From Candidatus Altimarinota bacterium (GTDB taxonomy: Bacteria > Patescibacteriota > Gracilibacteria > BD1-5 > UBA6164): a stretch of 59,270 nt of DNA. The position numbers and the translations under genes are program-made. Positions 29,271 through 40,460 of the stretch are shown in pieces (the stretch's first letter is position 1; each line of letters begins with the position of its first letter). Location: contig JAQVFO010000005.1 in NCBI GenBank assembly GCA_028697205.1, positions 1 to 59,270 of the forward strand. Reading direction: 5' to 3'. The notes under the pieces were generated by a model. It was not told where the DNA came from. It did not search any database and saw only the letters and a program-made list of their open reading frames with translations.

Positions 29271-29383
29271 AAGTATAATTAATTAAGAATTAATAGGTAT
29301 TAGATACTAAAAAAATCGTTTTGTTAATTGTATGAAAAAAGTTTAATTTTTCAAAAAATAATTTGTAAAAATAATTAAATTAA

Positions 29384-29403
29384 TATAATGAGAATTGTTA
29401 TCA
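29384..29403 (+). promoter_or_regulatory. sodB -10 box fused to a Fur/PerR-like operator
   Basis: TATAAT at 29384-29389 shares its last T with TGAGAATTGTTATCA (29389-29403), a 7-1-7 dyad one half of which is identical to the peroxiredoxin operator. A weak -35 (TTTGTA, 29362-29367) lies 16 bases upstream. Binding there would block polymerase. Confidence 0.65.
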
Positions 29404-29418
29404 TTTAAATATATAATT

Positions 29419-30063
29419 ATGAAATTTGAATTACCAAAATTATCTTATGAACTAGATGCTTTAGAACCATACATATCAAAGGAAACAATGGAGTATCATT
29501 ATGGGAAACATCACCAAACTTATGTAACAAATTTAAATAATTTAATTGTTTGAACAGAGTTTGAAAATATGAGCTTGGAAGAAATTATAAAAAAAGCTCC
29601 AGCTTGACCTATTTTTAACAATGCAGCACAAGTTTGGAATCATACATTTTATTTCACAACTTTAAATTCACCTAAAATTATGATGGAAAAAGCTTGAGTT
29701 TGAAATTTATATACTCAAGAGAATAAGTGAAAAGATTGGACAGCTCCAAAATGATGAACTAAATTAGTTAATTTAATGGCAAAAAAATGGCCTCATCATG
29801 ATGATTTTAAAAAAGAATTTTCAGATATGGCTCTTAAAAATTTTGGTTCAGGTTGGACTTGGCTTGTTTTGAATACAGCTTGAGAATTAGAAATAATAAA
29901 TACTTCGAACGCTTGAACTCCTTTAACTACAGAAAATAAACCTTTATTAACTTGTGATATTTGGGAACATGCTTATTACATAGATTGTAGAAATGTAAGA
30001 GCAAAATATATAGAAAATTTTTGGAGTTTAGTAGATTGGAGATTGGTAGAGGAAAGAGTGTAA
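29419..30063 (+). CDS. sodB: Superoxide dismutase, Fe type
   Basis: The 214-residue enzyme has the four metal ligands of the Fe/Mn family: His27 in [10 protein letters not shown], His in [11 protein letters not shown], and Asp and His in [12 protein letters not shown]. The [10 protein letters not shown] glutamine and FGSGWTWLV are the residues that mark the iron form; the manganese form has GGHxNH and a different Gln. A short insertion ([15 protein letters not shown]) follows the second ligand. It stands alone between an operator/promoter and a terminator. An oxygen-defence role alongside the peroxiredoxin is expected, and the shared operator supports joint regulation. Confidence 0.95.
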
Positions 30064-30070
30064 ATGTTTT

Positions 30071-30104
30071 AAAAAATACTTTTTGAAAAAAGAGTATTTT
30101 TTTT
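30071..30104 (+). terminator. Terminator after sodB
   Basis: AAAAAATACT and AGTATTTTTT arms enclose an A/T loop and end in eight Ts, 8 bases after the sodB stop. Confidence 0.75.
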
Positions 30105-30173
30105 ATAATCGTTTAAACTAAATTTAAAGTTTTAAAATATTTTTTAATACAAATTATTTCTTAAAATAAAAAT

Positions 30174-31136
30174 ATGGAAAAAGAATTAGTAAAAGAGTAT
30201 AGTGAAAAGATAGATAATTTAAGACAAGAAATAAAAAAAATTGTTGTATGACAAGACTTACTTGTAAGAGACTTGCTTATAACTCTTTTTTGTAAATGAC
30301 ATATACTTATAGAGTGAGTTCCTGGTCTTGCAAAAACCCTTACTATTTCAAGTTTAGCAAAATCAATAGATTTAGACTTTTCACGTCTACAGTTTACCCC
30401 AGATTTATTACCAAGTGATTTGATATGAGCTAGAGTTTATACTCCTGAAACAAAAGAATTCTATGTGAAAACATGACCAGTTGTATCAAATTTTGTATTA
30501 GCTGATGAAATAAATCGTGCTCCATCAAAAGTACAATCTGCACTTTTAGAAGCAATGGCAGAAAGACAAATAACTATTGCAGATAAAACAATTAAATTAG
30601 ATGAACCTTTTATTGTATTAGCTACTCAAAATCCAATTGAACAAGATTGAACGTATAGTTTACCTGAAGCACAACTTGATAGATTTTTATTTAAAACAAT
30701 TGTAAATTATCCAAGTGAACAAGAGGAAATTGAAATAATGAAAAATAATACTTTAAATTTAGATTTATCTAGTGTAAAAAAAGTACTTTGAAAAAAAGAT
30801 ATCTTAAAAATTCAAGAAATAGTAGGAGAGATTTATGTAGATCAAAATATATTTGAGTACATAAAAGATATAGTTTTTTATACTAGAGATAATAAAAATG
30901 ATGTTTGAAAATATTTGTTTTACTGAGCTTCACCAAGAGCATCTATTTCTCTTTTAATAGCTGCAAAAGCACTTGCATTTTTATCATGAAGAGATTTTGT
31001 TATTCCTGAAGATGTAAAAGAAATATCTAAACAAGTACTTAGACATAGACTTATTATGAATTATGAAGCAATAGCAGAAAATATATGAGTAGATGATTTA
31101 ATTGATACTATATTAAATAAAGTAAAAGTAAAATAG
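30174..31136 (+). CDS. moxR: MoxR-family AAA+ ATPase
   Basis: The 320-residue ATPase has Walker A EGVPGLAKT near residue 45, the MoxR-typical [14 protein letters not shown], Walker [22 protein letters not shown], sensor 1 [22 protein letters not shown] and sensor 2 GASPRASI. MoxR proteins act as chaperone-like partners of vWA proteins. It heads a six-gene cluster in the order of the Bacteroides aerotolerance (Bat) operon. The stop is TAG. Confidence 0.93.
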
Positions 31137-31195
31137 TTACTCATTTTTTTAACTTAGATACTGCCAATATAAATTACTAAATACTAAGTATTAAT

Positions 31196-32173
31196 ATGGA
31201 TTATTTATCAAAATTTAAGAAACTTGATTTAAAAACAAAAAAAATGATTTCATGAAATTTAGCATGAAATTTTAAAAGTGTTTTTAGATGAAGATGACTT
31301 GAATTTGATGAATTCAAAGAATATGAAGAATGAGAAGATTCAAAATACATAGATTGGCTAGTATCTGCTCGTGAACAAAGACTTTTAACAAAAAAATTTG
31401 TTGTTGATAAAAGTATAAAAGTGTTTTTTGTTATTGATAAAACAAAAAGTATGGATTTCTGATTTGATAAAAAGAAAATAGATACATTAATTGAAGTTTT
31501 TTTCTTATTAGCTTTATCTTCTGAGGAAAATTCAGATGAAGTATGATCTTTGATTTTTGATGAAAATAGTATGAAATTTTTTGATACTAAAAAATGAAAA
31601 GCTCATATATTTGAAATTTATAAAAATATAGTTGAAAACTTATTTGAGAAAGAAAAAAATTGAAATATTAAAGTAACAAAGAAAGTAATTAAAGTAATTA
31701 AAAATGGTTTAATAATTAGTAAAAATAAAATTTCTTGATTTTATTGAAAATGAAAAAATTATAATGAATGAAAATGAAATATTTTAAACTCTACTTTTTC
31801 TTTTCTAAATAAAATAAAACTTAAAAATACTTTACTTTTTATTTTATCTGATAAGATGGAAACTCTTGATGATAAAAATTTAAAAATACTTGCTTTAAAA
31901 AATGATATTATATTTGTAAATATTTTTGATAATTTTGAAAATACTCTTGAGTCAAATGAAACTGAATGAGTATTATGATTTTTATCAAATTTATGAAATA
32001 AAATATTTATAGATAATACAACTGATGAAAAAAAAGATGAATATAAAAAATTAAGAGAGAAAAAAATTAAAGATTTTTCTATTTACTTAAACAGAATGTG
32101 AATTAGTTATCTAAAAATTGATAATTTAACAAATATTTATAAAGAATTTTTTAATTTTTTTAATAAAAAATAA
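31196..32173 (+). CDS. DUF58 protein (vWA-like, Bat cluster)
   Basis: The 325-residue protein has the DUF58 core: FRGRGLEFDEFKEYEEGEDSKYIDWLVSAR is the conserved G-x-E-F-x-x-x-R-x-Y-x-x-G-D-x-x-R-x-I-D-W segment with the Arg replaced by Lys/Glu. A vWA-like strand FFVIDKTKSMDFG follows. The MIDAS-type DxSxS is degraded here (DKTKS), so metal binding is doubtful. It sits between moxR and the BatD-like gene with 59 and 2 bases of spacing, the usual order. Confidence 0.85.
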
Positions 32174-32175
32174 AT

Positions 32176-33102
32176 ATGAAAAAAATACTACTATTATCTT
32201 TTTTATTTACTTTCTTATTTTCAAATGTAAATGCTGAGACTTGAAATTTAGATCAGGTAAAGTTAAGTACAGATGAAACAAATATAAGTATATGACAAAA
32301 TTTTAGTTTAAATTTAAGTATTCCTATAACAAACCAAGCTGATATTTGAGATATTAGTGTTGTATGACTAGAAAAATTTCAAAATTTTTGAACTAGTTCA
32401 TCATTTAAATATGAAAATATTAATTGAAGTCAGAAGTGATCTTATGATATGCATATAAACTTAAAACCAACTGATTTTTGAAAATTTATTATATGACCTG
32501 CAAGTATAAAAGTAGGGGATAAAATACTTAAAAGTAATACTGTAGAAATTGAAGTAACCTGAGTTAACTCAAATTGAAATCCAAAAATGGCTACTTGAGT
32601 TTTAACAAATACCTGAAATTTAGAAATGAAGGATATAAATGATATAAAATGACCAAAAAGTTTTTTTAATTTTAGTTTTTGGTTTATTCCTATTTTTTTA
32701 GTATTTTTATTTTTTATAGGATTTTATTATCTTCTTAAATATTATTTTATGTGAAAAGAAGAAAAAAATATGAATAAAGAAGTTGAGATTAAAAGAGAAA
32801 AGAGTAAAACAGATTATTTTAAAGATAAATTAAAACATATAGAAAAAAATATAGAAACATATGATAAGTCAGAATTTTTTGCTTTAATAAATGATTTTTT
32901 AAGAGAATTCTTGGAATATAAGTGATTGAATCATGCTAGAAATATGACATTTAAAGAGTTGGAAAGTCATAAAAATTTAATTGATTTAGATTTGTTTAGA
33001 ATTATAAAAGATACTTATTTTTATGAATTTATGGAAGAGGAAGATGAGTGAAAGATTGATAAAAAAGAGATTTTAAGTGAAATTAAAAAACTTATAAAAT
33101 AA
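32176..33102 (+). CDS. BatD-like membrane protein
   Basis: The 308-residue protein has a Sec signal peptide (KKILLLSFLFTFLFSNVNA, cleavage about residue 20), an extracytoplasmic beta domain of the oxygen-tolerance/BatD type (KLSTDETNISIGQNFSLNL.. is the classic start), one membrane helix near residues 170-195 (FWFIPIFLVFLFFIGFYYLL) and a charged cytoplasmic tail of about 110 residues. It starts 2 bases after the DUF58 gene. Its role is inferred from the cluster and topology. Confidence 0.8.
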
Positions 33103-33107
33103 AGTAA

Positions 33108-33127
33108 TAGCCGGGAAGTCCCGGCTA
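33108..33127. other. GC-rich 9-bp hairpin inside the Bat cluster
   Basis: TAGCCGGGA / TCCCGGCTA with a 2-base centre, 6 bases after the BatD-like stop. It is one of the most GC-rich 20 bases in the window. A T-rich run begins 20 bases later. It may partly terminate transcription, stabilise the upstream mRNA or be processed. Confidence 0.6.
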
Positions 33128-33291
33128 AGTCTAAGAAAACAATCTCCTTTTTTTCTTTGTACTTACTTTTCTTAACAGATATTTTAGAAATTTTATTAAT
33201 TTTTTTTCTTTTTTAATAAAGATTTCCCTTTTCATTTTCGTTCCTAAAAATTGTAGGTTTCGACATTTTATTTAAATTTATAAAAAATCAA

Positions 33292-34284
33292 ATGAATAAT
33301 TTAATTTTTTTGGATAAATATTATTTTTTGCTTCTCATTCCACTATTTTTGATTTTATTTTATCTTTTTTTTAGAAATAAAAATAAAATAGATTTTGCTT
33401 TTTTTGATGATTTAAAATTAGTTTATAAACAGAATAGTTTTTTTTACTATACTTTTTTTATACTTATTATTGTTATAAGTATTTTATATATAATTATTTT
33501 AGCAAATCCAAATAAAGAAAATTCAAGTGAAACAGTTAAAAAAAATGGTATAGATATAGTTTTGGTTTTTGATATAAGTTATAGTATGGAAGCTGAAGAT
33601 CTAAAACCAAATAGAATTCAAGTTGCTCGTGATGTTATATCAAATTTCTTATGAAGTTTAAAGACAGATAGAGTATGAGTTGTAGTATTTTCTTGAAAAC
33701 CTTTTATTTCTATTCCTTTAACTTTTGATTATGAGTTTTTAAAAGACTATGTTAAGTGAATTTCAACATCAACTATAGATCAAAATAATTGAAATTTACA
33801 ATGAACTGCTCTCTGAGATGCTATGCTTATGGGAAGCTATTTATTTGATGATAAAAGTAAAGATAGAGAGAAAGTTATGATTGTTGTTACAGACTGAGAA
33901 GCTAATAAAGGATTAACTCCTGAGGTTGCATTGAAATTATTAAAAGAAAAAAATATAAAAGCATATTCAATATGAATCTGATGAAATGATAAAACTTATG
34001 TTTATGTAAATGATGTATTTTGAAATAAATTAAAAGTTGAAATATGATGAGTTGATGAAGAAACTTTAAAAAAAATTGCATCAGAAACTAATTGAAAATA
34101 TTATAGAGCAACTTCAAGTGAAATTTTTAAAGAAATATTTGATAATATAAATAAACTTGAGAAAAAAGATATAGAGGTAGAGGTAAAAAAAATGTATATT
34201 TCAGAATATAGTATTTTCTATTATTTACTTTTATTTTTTGAATTTTTATTTGTAATTTTGCTTTTTAAAAGAGTGAGAGTTTAA
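33292..34284 (+). CDS. batA: vWA-domain membrane protein, BatA-like
   Basis: The 330-residue protein has two N-terminal membrane helices (residues about 8-27 and 50-70), a periplasmic vWA domain with an intact metal-ion-dependent adhesion site (VFDISYSMEAED, DxSxS; then NLQGTALGDAM and VVTDGEAN), and a C-terminal membrane helix. This topology matches BatA/BatB. MIDAS residues suggest divalent-metal-dependent protein binding. It precedes a second vWA gene by 18 bases. Confidence 0.9.
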
Positions 34285-34302
34285 TAAAATAATTATAAAT
34301 TT

Positions 34303-35274
34303 ATGATTTTTACAAATTTAAACATTTTTATATCTATAATTTTTATAATATTTTGTATAATTATTTTTTTAGTTGTATATAAAAATTATTTTGAATATAA
34401 AAAAACTTGAAGTACTTATAGATTTTTAAGTGTAATTTTTTTAATTCTTTCATTTTTTGTATTATCCATTGCAATTTTTTGAATTAAAGTTTTTAAGACT
34501 GAAAATAATTCTTATTTATGAACAAATGTAGTTTTTGTACTAGATGTTTCTAAAAGTATGAAAGCTTTAGATTTCTCTAATAATAATGAAACATATTCTA
34601 GGTTATCTGCAGCAAAAAAATTTATAAGTGATTTTGTAATAAAAAATCCTTGAAATAGATACGCTTTAACAGTTTTTGCATGAGATGCTGAAAGAGTTTT
34701 ACCTTTTACAAATGACGCTAATTTATTTCTAACAATACTTTCTTGAGTTGATGAAAACAATGTTACAATTCAATGAACAAATTTGAAAGAAGCTATAAAT
34801 TCATGACTTAGAAATTTTACAAAAGATGATACTTTTTGACTTATGGTAGTTCTTACTGATTGAGATGATGAAAATAAAATAAATATGACAGATTTTGAAA
34901 ATTTTAAAAATAAAAAAGATATAAAATCAGTTGTAGTTTGAGTTTGAACAACAAAATGAGCTTATATACCTATATGAAATGATCCTTTTTGAGATGTAAT
35001 ATATAAAACATATAATTGACAAAAAGTTATCACAAAGTTAAGTGATACATCGTTAAAAGAGCTTGCTAAAATATTAAATTGAGATTATTATAATCTAGAT
35101 GATATATGAAGAATTGATAAGATTTGATCTACTTTATCTAGTATTTCAAAAAAAATTTTTTATTCTAAATCTGAAAATTTTGTAGATATGACTAGATTGT
35201 TTGTTTATATTTCTTTTGTATTTTTTATTATTTATTTATTGTTTTTGATTAAATATGATAAAAGAAAAAAATAA
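34303..35274 (+). CDS. batB: vWA-domain membrane protein, BatB-like
   Basis: This 323-residue paralogue of the preceding gene has two N-terminal helices, MIDAS motifs VLDVSKSMKALD, TIQGTNLKEAI and VLTDGDDEN, and a C-terminal membrane helix (FVYISFVFFIIYLLFLI). Tandem batA-batB is characteristic of the Bat operon. Its last 20 bases overlap the next gene. Confidence 0.9.
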
Positions 35275-36229
35275 ATTAAAAATTTTTATAATTTCTATAT
35301 TTATTCTTACAGCAGTTATTTATAATTCTTTAAATTTTTTAGTATTTTTTTATAATACTATATGAAATTTGAGTTTTTTAAAGTGAAATTATTGGCTATC
35401 TGTTATTTATCACCAAAAATCACTTAATGAATTATGAAATGAAATTTTTAATTATAACCTATGATGAGATTATTATAAACTTTGAAAGTATGACAAAAGT
35501 TTAGAGTTATATTCTAAAGTAAATTTATTTACAGGGTCAAACTTATCTTTTGATACATATTATAACTTATGAAATAATCTTTATAGATTATGAGAGCAAG
35601 AACAAAATGATATTCAAAGAAAAGTTGATTTATGGAAGAAATCTTTACTTAGTTATAATCAAATTTTATTAAAAAAGGAAGATAAAAAGGCAAGAGAAAA
35701 TTATAATTTTGTTCTTAAAAAATTAAATGAAATTTTAAAGAAAACTAAAGAAGAGCAACAAAAACAAATGGAACAACAACAGAAACAACAAGAAGAGCAA
35801 GAGAAACAACAAGATACTAATAATTCTAAAGATAAAGAAACTGGTTCAGGATCACAATCTAAAACAGAGTGACAAGATAATAAAAATGAAAAACAAAATG
35901 AATCTAATTCTGAATCACAAAAAGATAAAAATAGTGAACAAAATAATCAACAACAAGTTCAAACTGTTCAATGATGAAGAGGTGAAGAATATAAAATATG
36001 AGATAATCAAAATATTCAACAATTAACAGAACAGGAAAAACAAGATTTAGAGAAGTACAATGAACAGCTTAAAAAAGATCAGCAACAAAACTCAATTTAT
36101 TTTGGGAAGAAAACTCAATGAAATAATAATTCTAATTCAATGATTGATATGTTTATGCAAGATCCATTTTTTAATGATTTAAAAAGTTTTGATGATTCAA
36201 TTTTAAATAAGAATGAAAAAGATTGGTAA
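35255..36229 (+). CDS. batC: TPR/coiled-coil membrane protein, BatC-like
   Basis: The 324-residue protein has one N-terminal helix (IFIISIFILTAVIYNSLNFLVFF), TPR-like helices (residues about 65-125: NYNLGGDYYKLGKYDKSLELY, YYNLGNNLYRLGEQE), then a long Gln/Lys/Glu-rich low-complexity region (QQQKQQEEQEKQQ) and a short C-terminal segment MIDMFMQDPFFNDLKSF. This fits BatC/BatE, the TPR partner of the vWA proteins. The start overlaps batB, pointing to translational coupling. A terminator follows. Confidence 0.8.
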
Positions 36230-36230
36230 T

Positions 36231-36264
36231 AAAAAAACTAGTTTCATTTGAAACTAGTTTTTTT
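36231..36264. terminator. Bidirectional terminator, Bat cluster / ybaB
   Basis: AAAAAACTAGTTTC / GAAACTAGTTTTTT with an ATTT loop between convergent genes. Confidence 0.85.
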
Positions 36265-36277
36265 ATTTTAAAATATT

Positions 36278-36607
36278 TTACATACCAGGTAGTCATCCTT
36301 GAGGTATATTTAATCACATTTGTCCCATTACTCATTGCATTTTTGAAGCGGCAACTTCTTGTGATTTTTTAATTCATTTATTTATTGAATCTTGAATAGC
36401 TTTTTGTAAAGCTTCTTTTTGTGATGTAGATAATCAAGGAATTAAATCAGTAGATTCAAAATCAACTTTTTCTACTTTCATTTCTCAATTTACTGTTATT
36501 ACAAGTCAAGAAACTTCAGATTCTATAAAAGTATTTTCTAATTCTTTTTTTATTTTCATTGCTTCTTGTTGAAGTTTAAGTAATTCTCATGCTTTTGAAA
36601 AATCCAT
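36278..36607 (-). CDS. ybaB: YbaB/EbfC-family nucleoid-associated protein
   Basis: The 109-residue protein matches YbaB in length and pattern: a first amphipathic helix (GELLKLQQEAMKIKKEL), a beta region with VSGLVITVNGEMKVEKVDF, and a C-terminal Met/Gly/Pro-rich tail (MQGVMGQMGLNIPQGGLPGM). Dimeric YbaB binds DNA. It is usually next to dnaX/recR, but here it stands alone. Confidence 0.88.
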
Positions 36608-36823
36608 ATTATGGTAAAAGGTTAAATTATAAAATTTAATGTTAAATTAATAATTTGTAGCCAAAGCTAACAATAATTCTAAAAATTTAGCTCTCAGATT
36701 TTATGTTTTTTTGTTTTTTTTGCAAATAAAAAATATATATGATAAAATAAAATAGTAAATGTTAAAAGTGATAAATGTTTTTTCTATATTAGCATTTAAA
36801 ATTTATAATTTAAAAACTCAAAA

Positions 36824-37750
36824 ATGACTCCAACAGCAACACAAGATGAAGATTTAATAATTTTATCTGATACTGTTACTCCAACTTTTGATGATGCTCC
36901 TATAATTTCTGAAGATTTAAATAGAGAGAAAAGTCCAGTTATATCTTTTGATTGAGATAATTTAAGTAGTAATAATGAAACTAGTGATAATGAAACTAGT
37001 CAAGTTTTACCATTAACTGAAACATCTACTCAATCAATTGAGTCAAATAAAACAGTTGAATCAAATGAATTAAATTTAGATTCAAGTGTGAATTATTTAT
37101 TTTGAGATAGTTCAAAAGAACAGGATGAAACTCCAAATATACCTGCAGATCAAATAGAAGAATCAAAAGTAGAAATATCTGATATAAATCAAAGTAATAT
37201 ATCTGCTGATGATTTATTTTGAAACTTAGATTTTTCAGATAATTCTTTAAATGTAAAAGAAGATACTGTTAATGAAGAGTTAGAAAAAAAAGAAAACATA
37301 GTAGATTTATGAGAATCAGTAGATCAATGAGTTCTCCTAGATCAGCCTAAAGAAATAGCTGATGAAGTATTACCAAATGAAATTGAGATAAATACAAATG
37401 AATTAATAGATAATGAAAATACAAATGAGTTAGTAAATGATGATAAAAATACTTGAGATATGAATTTTATATTAGATTCAACAATTTCAAAACTACAAAA
37501 AAGACAGACTTGAATCTGAGATAACAAATCTCAAAAAATATCAATGATTAATGAATTAGATGATAAAGTAAAAGAGTTAAAAGAAAAAATTTCTATATTA
37601 AAAAAAGAAGTAGAATCTTTGGATACAGAGAATTCAAAAATTGAAGAAAATGTTTCAATTTTAGAATCTATGAAATTATGAAAAGTACTAGATTCTATAC
37701 CAAAAACAACAAGGGCACATAATACAAAAAAATTAATTGTTAATGCATAA
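36824..37750 (+). CDS. Acidic protein with C-terminal coiled coil, unknown function
   Basis: The 308-residue protein is strongly acidic (Asp, Glu, Ser, Asn) and probably disordered to about residue 200, with loosely repeated phrases such as LFGDSS and LFGNLDFSDNS. Residues about 235-285 form a heptad-like coiled coil (ELDDKVKELKEKISILKKEVESL). There is no signal peptide or membrane helix, so it is probably cytoplasmic. No family was recognised. It is expressed alone, with its own terminator. Confidence 0.7.
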
Positions 37751-37760
37751 TAATAAATAA

Positions 37761-37797
37761 AAAAAATACAAGTGGATTTTCTACTTGTATTTTTTTG
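37761..37797 (+). terminator. Terminator after the acidic protein gene
   Basis: AAAAATACAAGT / ACTTGTATTTTT arms with a GGATTTTCT loop and a T-run. Confidence 0.8.
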
Positions 37798-37841
37798 TTA
37801 TTTATTATAATTACCTATATACTTTAATAATTATAATAATT

Positions 37842-40421
37842 ATGAAAAAGAAATTATTAGGATTTACATTTGTTGAGTTAATGATAGTTGTTACGATTAT
37901 TATTATTTTAACTTCTATTTGATTTGTATCTTATACTAGTCAATTATGATGAACTAGAAATACAAAAAGAATATCATATCTAACTAATGTTTATGATTTA
38001 TTTCAAGTAGAAAAAGATAAATGACAATTACCACTTCCGGATAAATATATCCAAATATCTTTTTCATGAGAAGTTTTATGATATCAATGATATTTATCTT
38101 GATGAATACTCAAAGGTTTAAATATAAAAGATTATTTATGAAAAGATCCAAAATACTGAGATTATTTTACTTATTATTTAACTAAGAATTGAAGGTTTTT
38201 TGAATTTATGTGATATCTTGAGGAGGAAACATCATGAGTATTTCCAGTATCAAAAGTTTATGCAAATATTACAAATTATTCTAGACCAGTACTTATATGA
38301 GATAATATTTGACTTATTACAGACAAAACTACAAATAAACCAATACAAGACTTATATTTATGAAACATTGATTTTAAAACATCATCTTGAGCATTTGTCT
38401 TGAATGTTAGTGACTCAATTAAATTAGAGTGAGATAATTTGACATTGTGAATAAAAATGAAATATATGTCTATTAATTGAACTTTATATTGAGTTTGAAA
38501 TTGTACTTTAGATTGAAAAAATATTATTGAATGAACATCTGTTACAGCATATACTTGATCATCAATTGCTTATAATGCTGCATATAATTGTATTGATATA
38601 AGCCAAGTAAGAACATGTAATAATTGAGTATTAAGTTGAAGTGATATCTATAAATATTCAACATGTAAGAAATGAGATTGAATTACATGTTTAGCTACTC
38701 CATCATATTTATATAACTCACATACTTATTCAATTCCATTGTTAAACCATTGACAAGTTGCATGAAATATTATATCAGCTAATGTATATGAAAATCATTG
38801 AGTTTTTAGATATACTTTATCAAATATTCAATGTAATGATTGAGTTTATATAAATCAGAGTGAGAATGTAACACCAACTGTTATTAGTTGTGATACTTGA
38901 TATCAAGAAATTTGAAACTCTTGTTTACCATATGTAAATTGAGCATGTACGAATTTACCAACATGATGATGGTTTTATAATTCATCAACAAGTTATAGTT
39001 TGGTAAATGCACCAAATTGAACAACTTTAGATGCTACTATTGCTTGATATAATGATGCTCCAACACAAAATACTTGTCAATATAAATGTGATAGTTTGCA
39101 TTATTGGAATTGAAACTCTTGTTTACCATATGTAAATTGAGCATGTACAAATTTACCAGTTTGAGCGTTGTTTTATAATTCAACAACAAGTTATAGTTTG
39201 GTAAATGCACCAAATTGAACAACTTTAAATGCACTTACTGCAGGGTACCAATCAATACCAACACAAAATACTTGTCAATATAAATGTGATCATTCTCAAT
39301 ATTATTGGAGTTGAAGTGCTTGTATTCCATATACAAATTGAGCATGTACGAATTTACCAACATGATGATGGTTTTATAATTCATCAACAAGTTATAGTTT
39401 GGTAAATGCACCGAATTGAACAACACTTGATGCTACTGTTGCTTGACATTATGAACCTCCTACTATAAATACTTGTAGATATAAATGTGATAATTTACAT
39501 TATTGGGATGGTAATAATACATGTATACCATATGTAAATTGACCATGTACAAATTTACCTGAAAATTCAAACTATTATAATTCAACAACAAGTTATAGTT
39601 TGGTAAATGCACCAAATTGAACAACACTTGATGCTACTGTTGCTTGATATAATTTAACTCCAACACAAAATACTTGTCAACGGAACTGTCAACCTTGATT
39701 TGTTCAATGATGATGAGTTTGTTGATATTTAATATCAGCTTGTCCTTCTGCAAATTCTGCGACAAATGGTACTATTGCAACAAAAACAATGATATTATCA
39801 AATATAAATAATTATATTTGATGTACTGTTTCATCTTTTTCTTGAATTGTTGCATGAATTACTTATAGTTGAAGTATTTCTAGTTGAAATAAAATGGTTT
39901 TACTTGCATATCCATCTGATGAATCAGTTACACATGATTGGTGAAGTAACTGAACTGATATTGCTACTATGACAAATTTTGTTTCATCATTAGATACTTA
40001 TGTTAATATAGAATGATGGGATTGATATAGTAATAATATGAAAATTACAACAAAATTAACAGAGTTGTGAGAAACTAATAAAGCTGCCCAAATATGTTGA
40101 TCAAAAACATTTTGATGACAAATATGGTATTTACCTTCTTTAGAAGATTTAAGACAATTATATTGTTATAGTAATCAAGCTTCAATTTTTGATACATATT
40201 ACTGAGCTTGAAATTCAAATTATTCTGATTGTGTAAATAAATGATACAGTTCTTCAAAGGTATGAACTTTAGGTTCATTTAGTGCAACTTGGTATTGGTC
40301 TAGTAACGAGTATTCTTCAATATATGCTTGGCCAATTAATATAACAAATTGAAGAATATTATATTCTTGATTAGCAGGTAAATGAACGGTTTGAAGAGTT
40401 CGTTGTACTAGTAGATTTTAA
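37842..40421 (+). CDS. Type IV pilin-like protein with Cys-rich repeats and DUF1566-like C-terminus
   Basis: The 859-residue protein begins KKKLLGFTFVELMIVVTI, a prepilin peptidase site (G-F, Glu at +5) and helix. The head to about residue 180 is paralogous to the gene at 21125 (LPLPDKYIQ, GYQGYLSGG, KYGDYFTYYLTKNG, TDKTTNKPIQDL). Residues about 358-622 contain four units of about 66 residues with conserved Cys positions (SCLPYVNGACTNLP .. YSLVNAPNGTT .. QNTCQYKCD). The last 200 residues end with WYLPSLEDLRQLYC, YWSSNEYSS and VRCTSRF, the pattern of DUF1566/Lcl-type domains. An adhesive surface role is inferred. It is flanked by terminators. Confidence 0.85.
38913..39690 (+). repeat. Four ~200-bp tandem repeats in the Cys-rich pilin gene
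   Basis: Units begin at 38913, 39111, 39312 and 39510 (198, 201 and 198 bases apart) and are highly similar at DNA level, e.g. the segments encoding SYSLVNAPNGTT. Recent unequal duplication is likely, so copy number may vary between strains. Confidence 0.85.
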
Positions 40422-40424
40422 TAA

Positions 40425-40460
40425 TAAAAAAACTTGGAAAATTTTCCAAGTTTTTTTATT
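40425..40460. terminator. Bidirectional terminator between pilin gene and ileS
   Basis: AAAAAACTTGGAAAA / TTTTCCAAGTTTTTT palindrome between convergent stops. Confidence 0.85.

Noticed and set aside
38913-39690. CRISPR array
   Set aside because: The repeats are about 200 bases, in phase with a coding frame, and the differences between units are amino-acid level changes rather than unique spacers.
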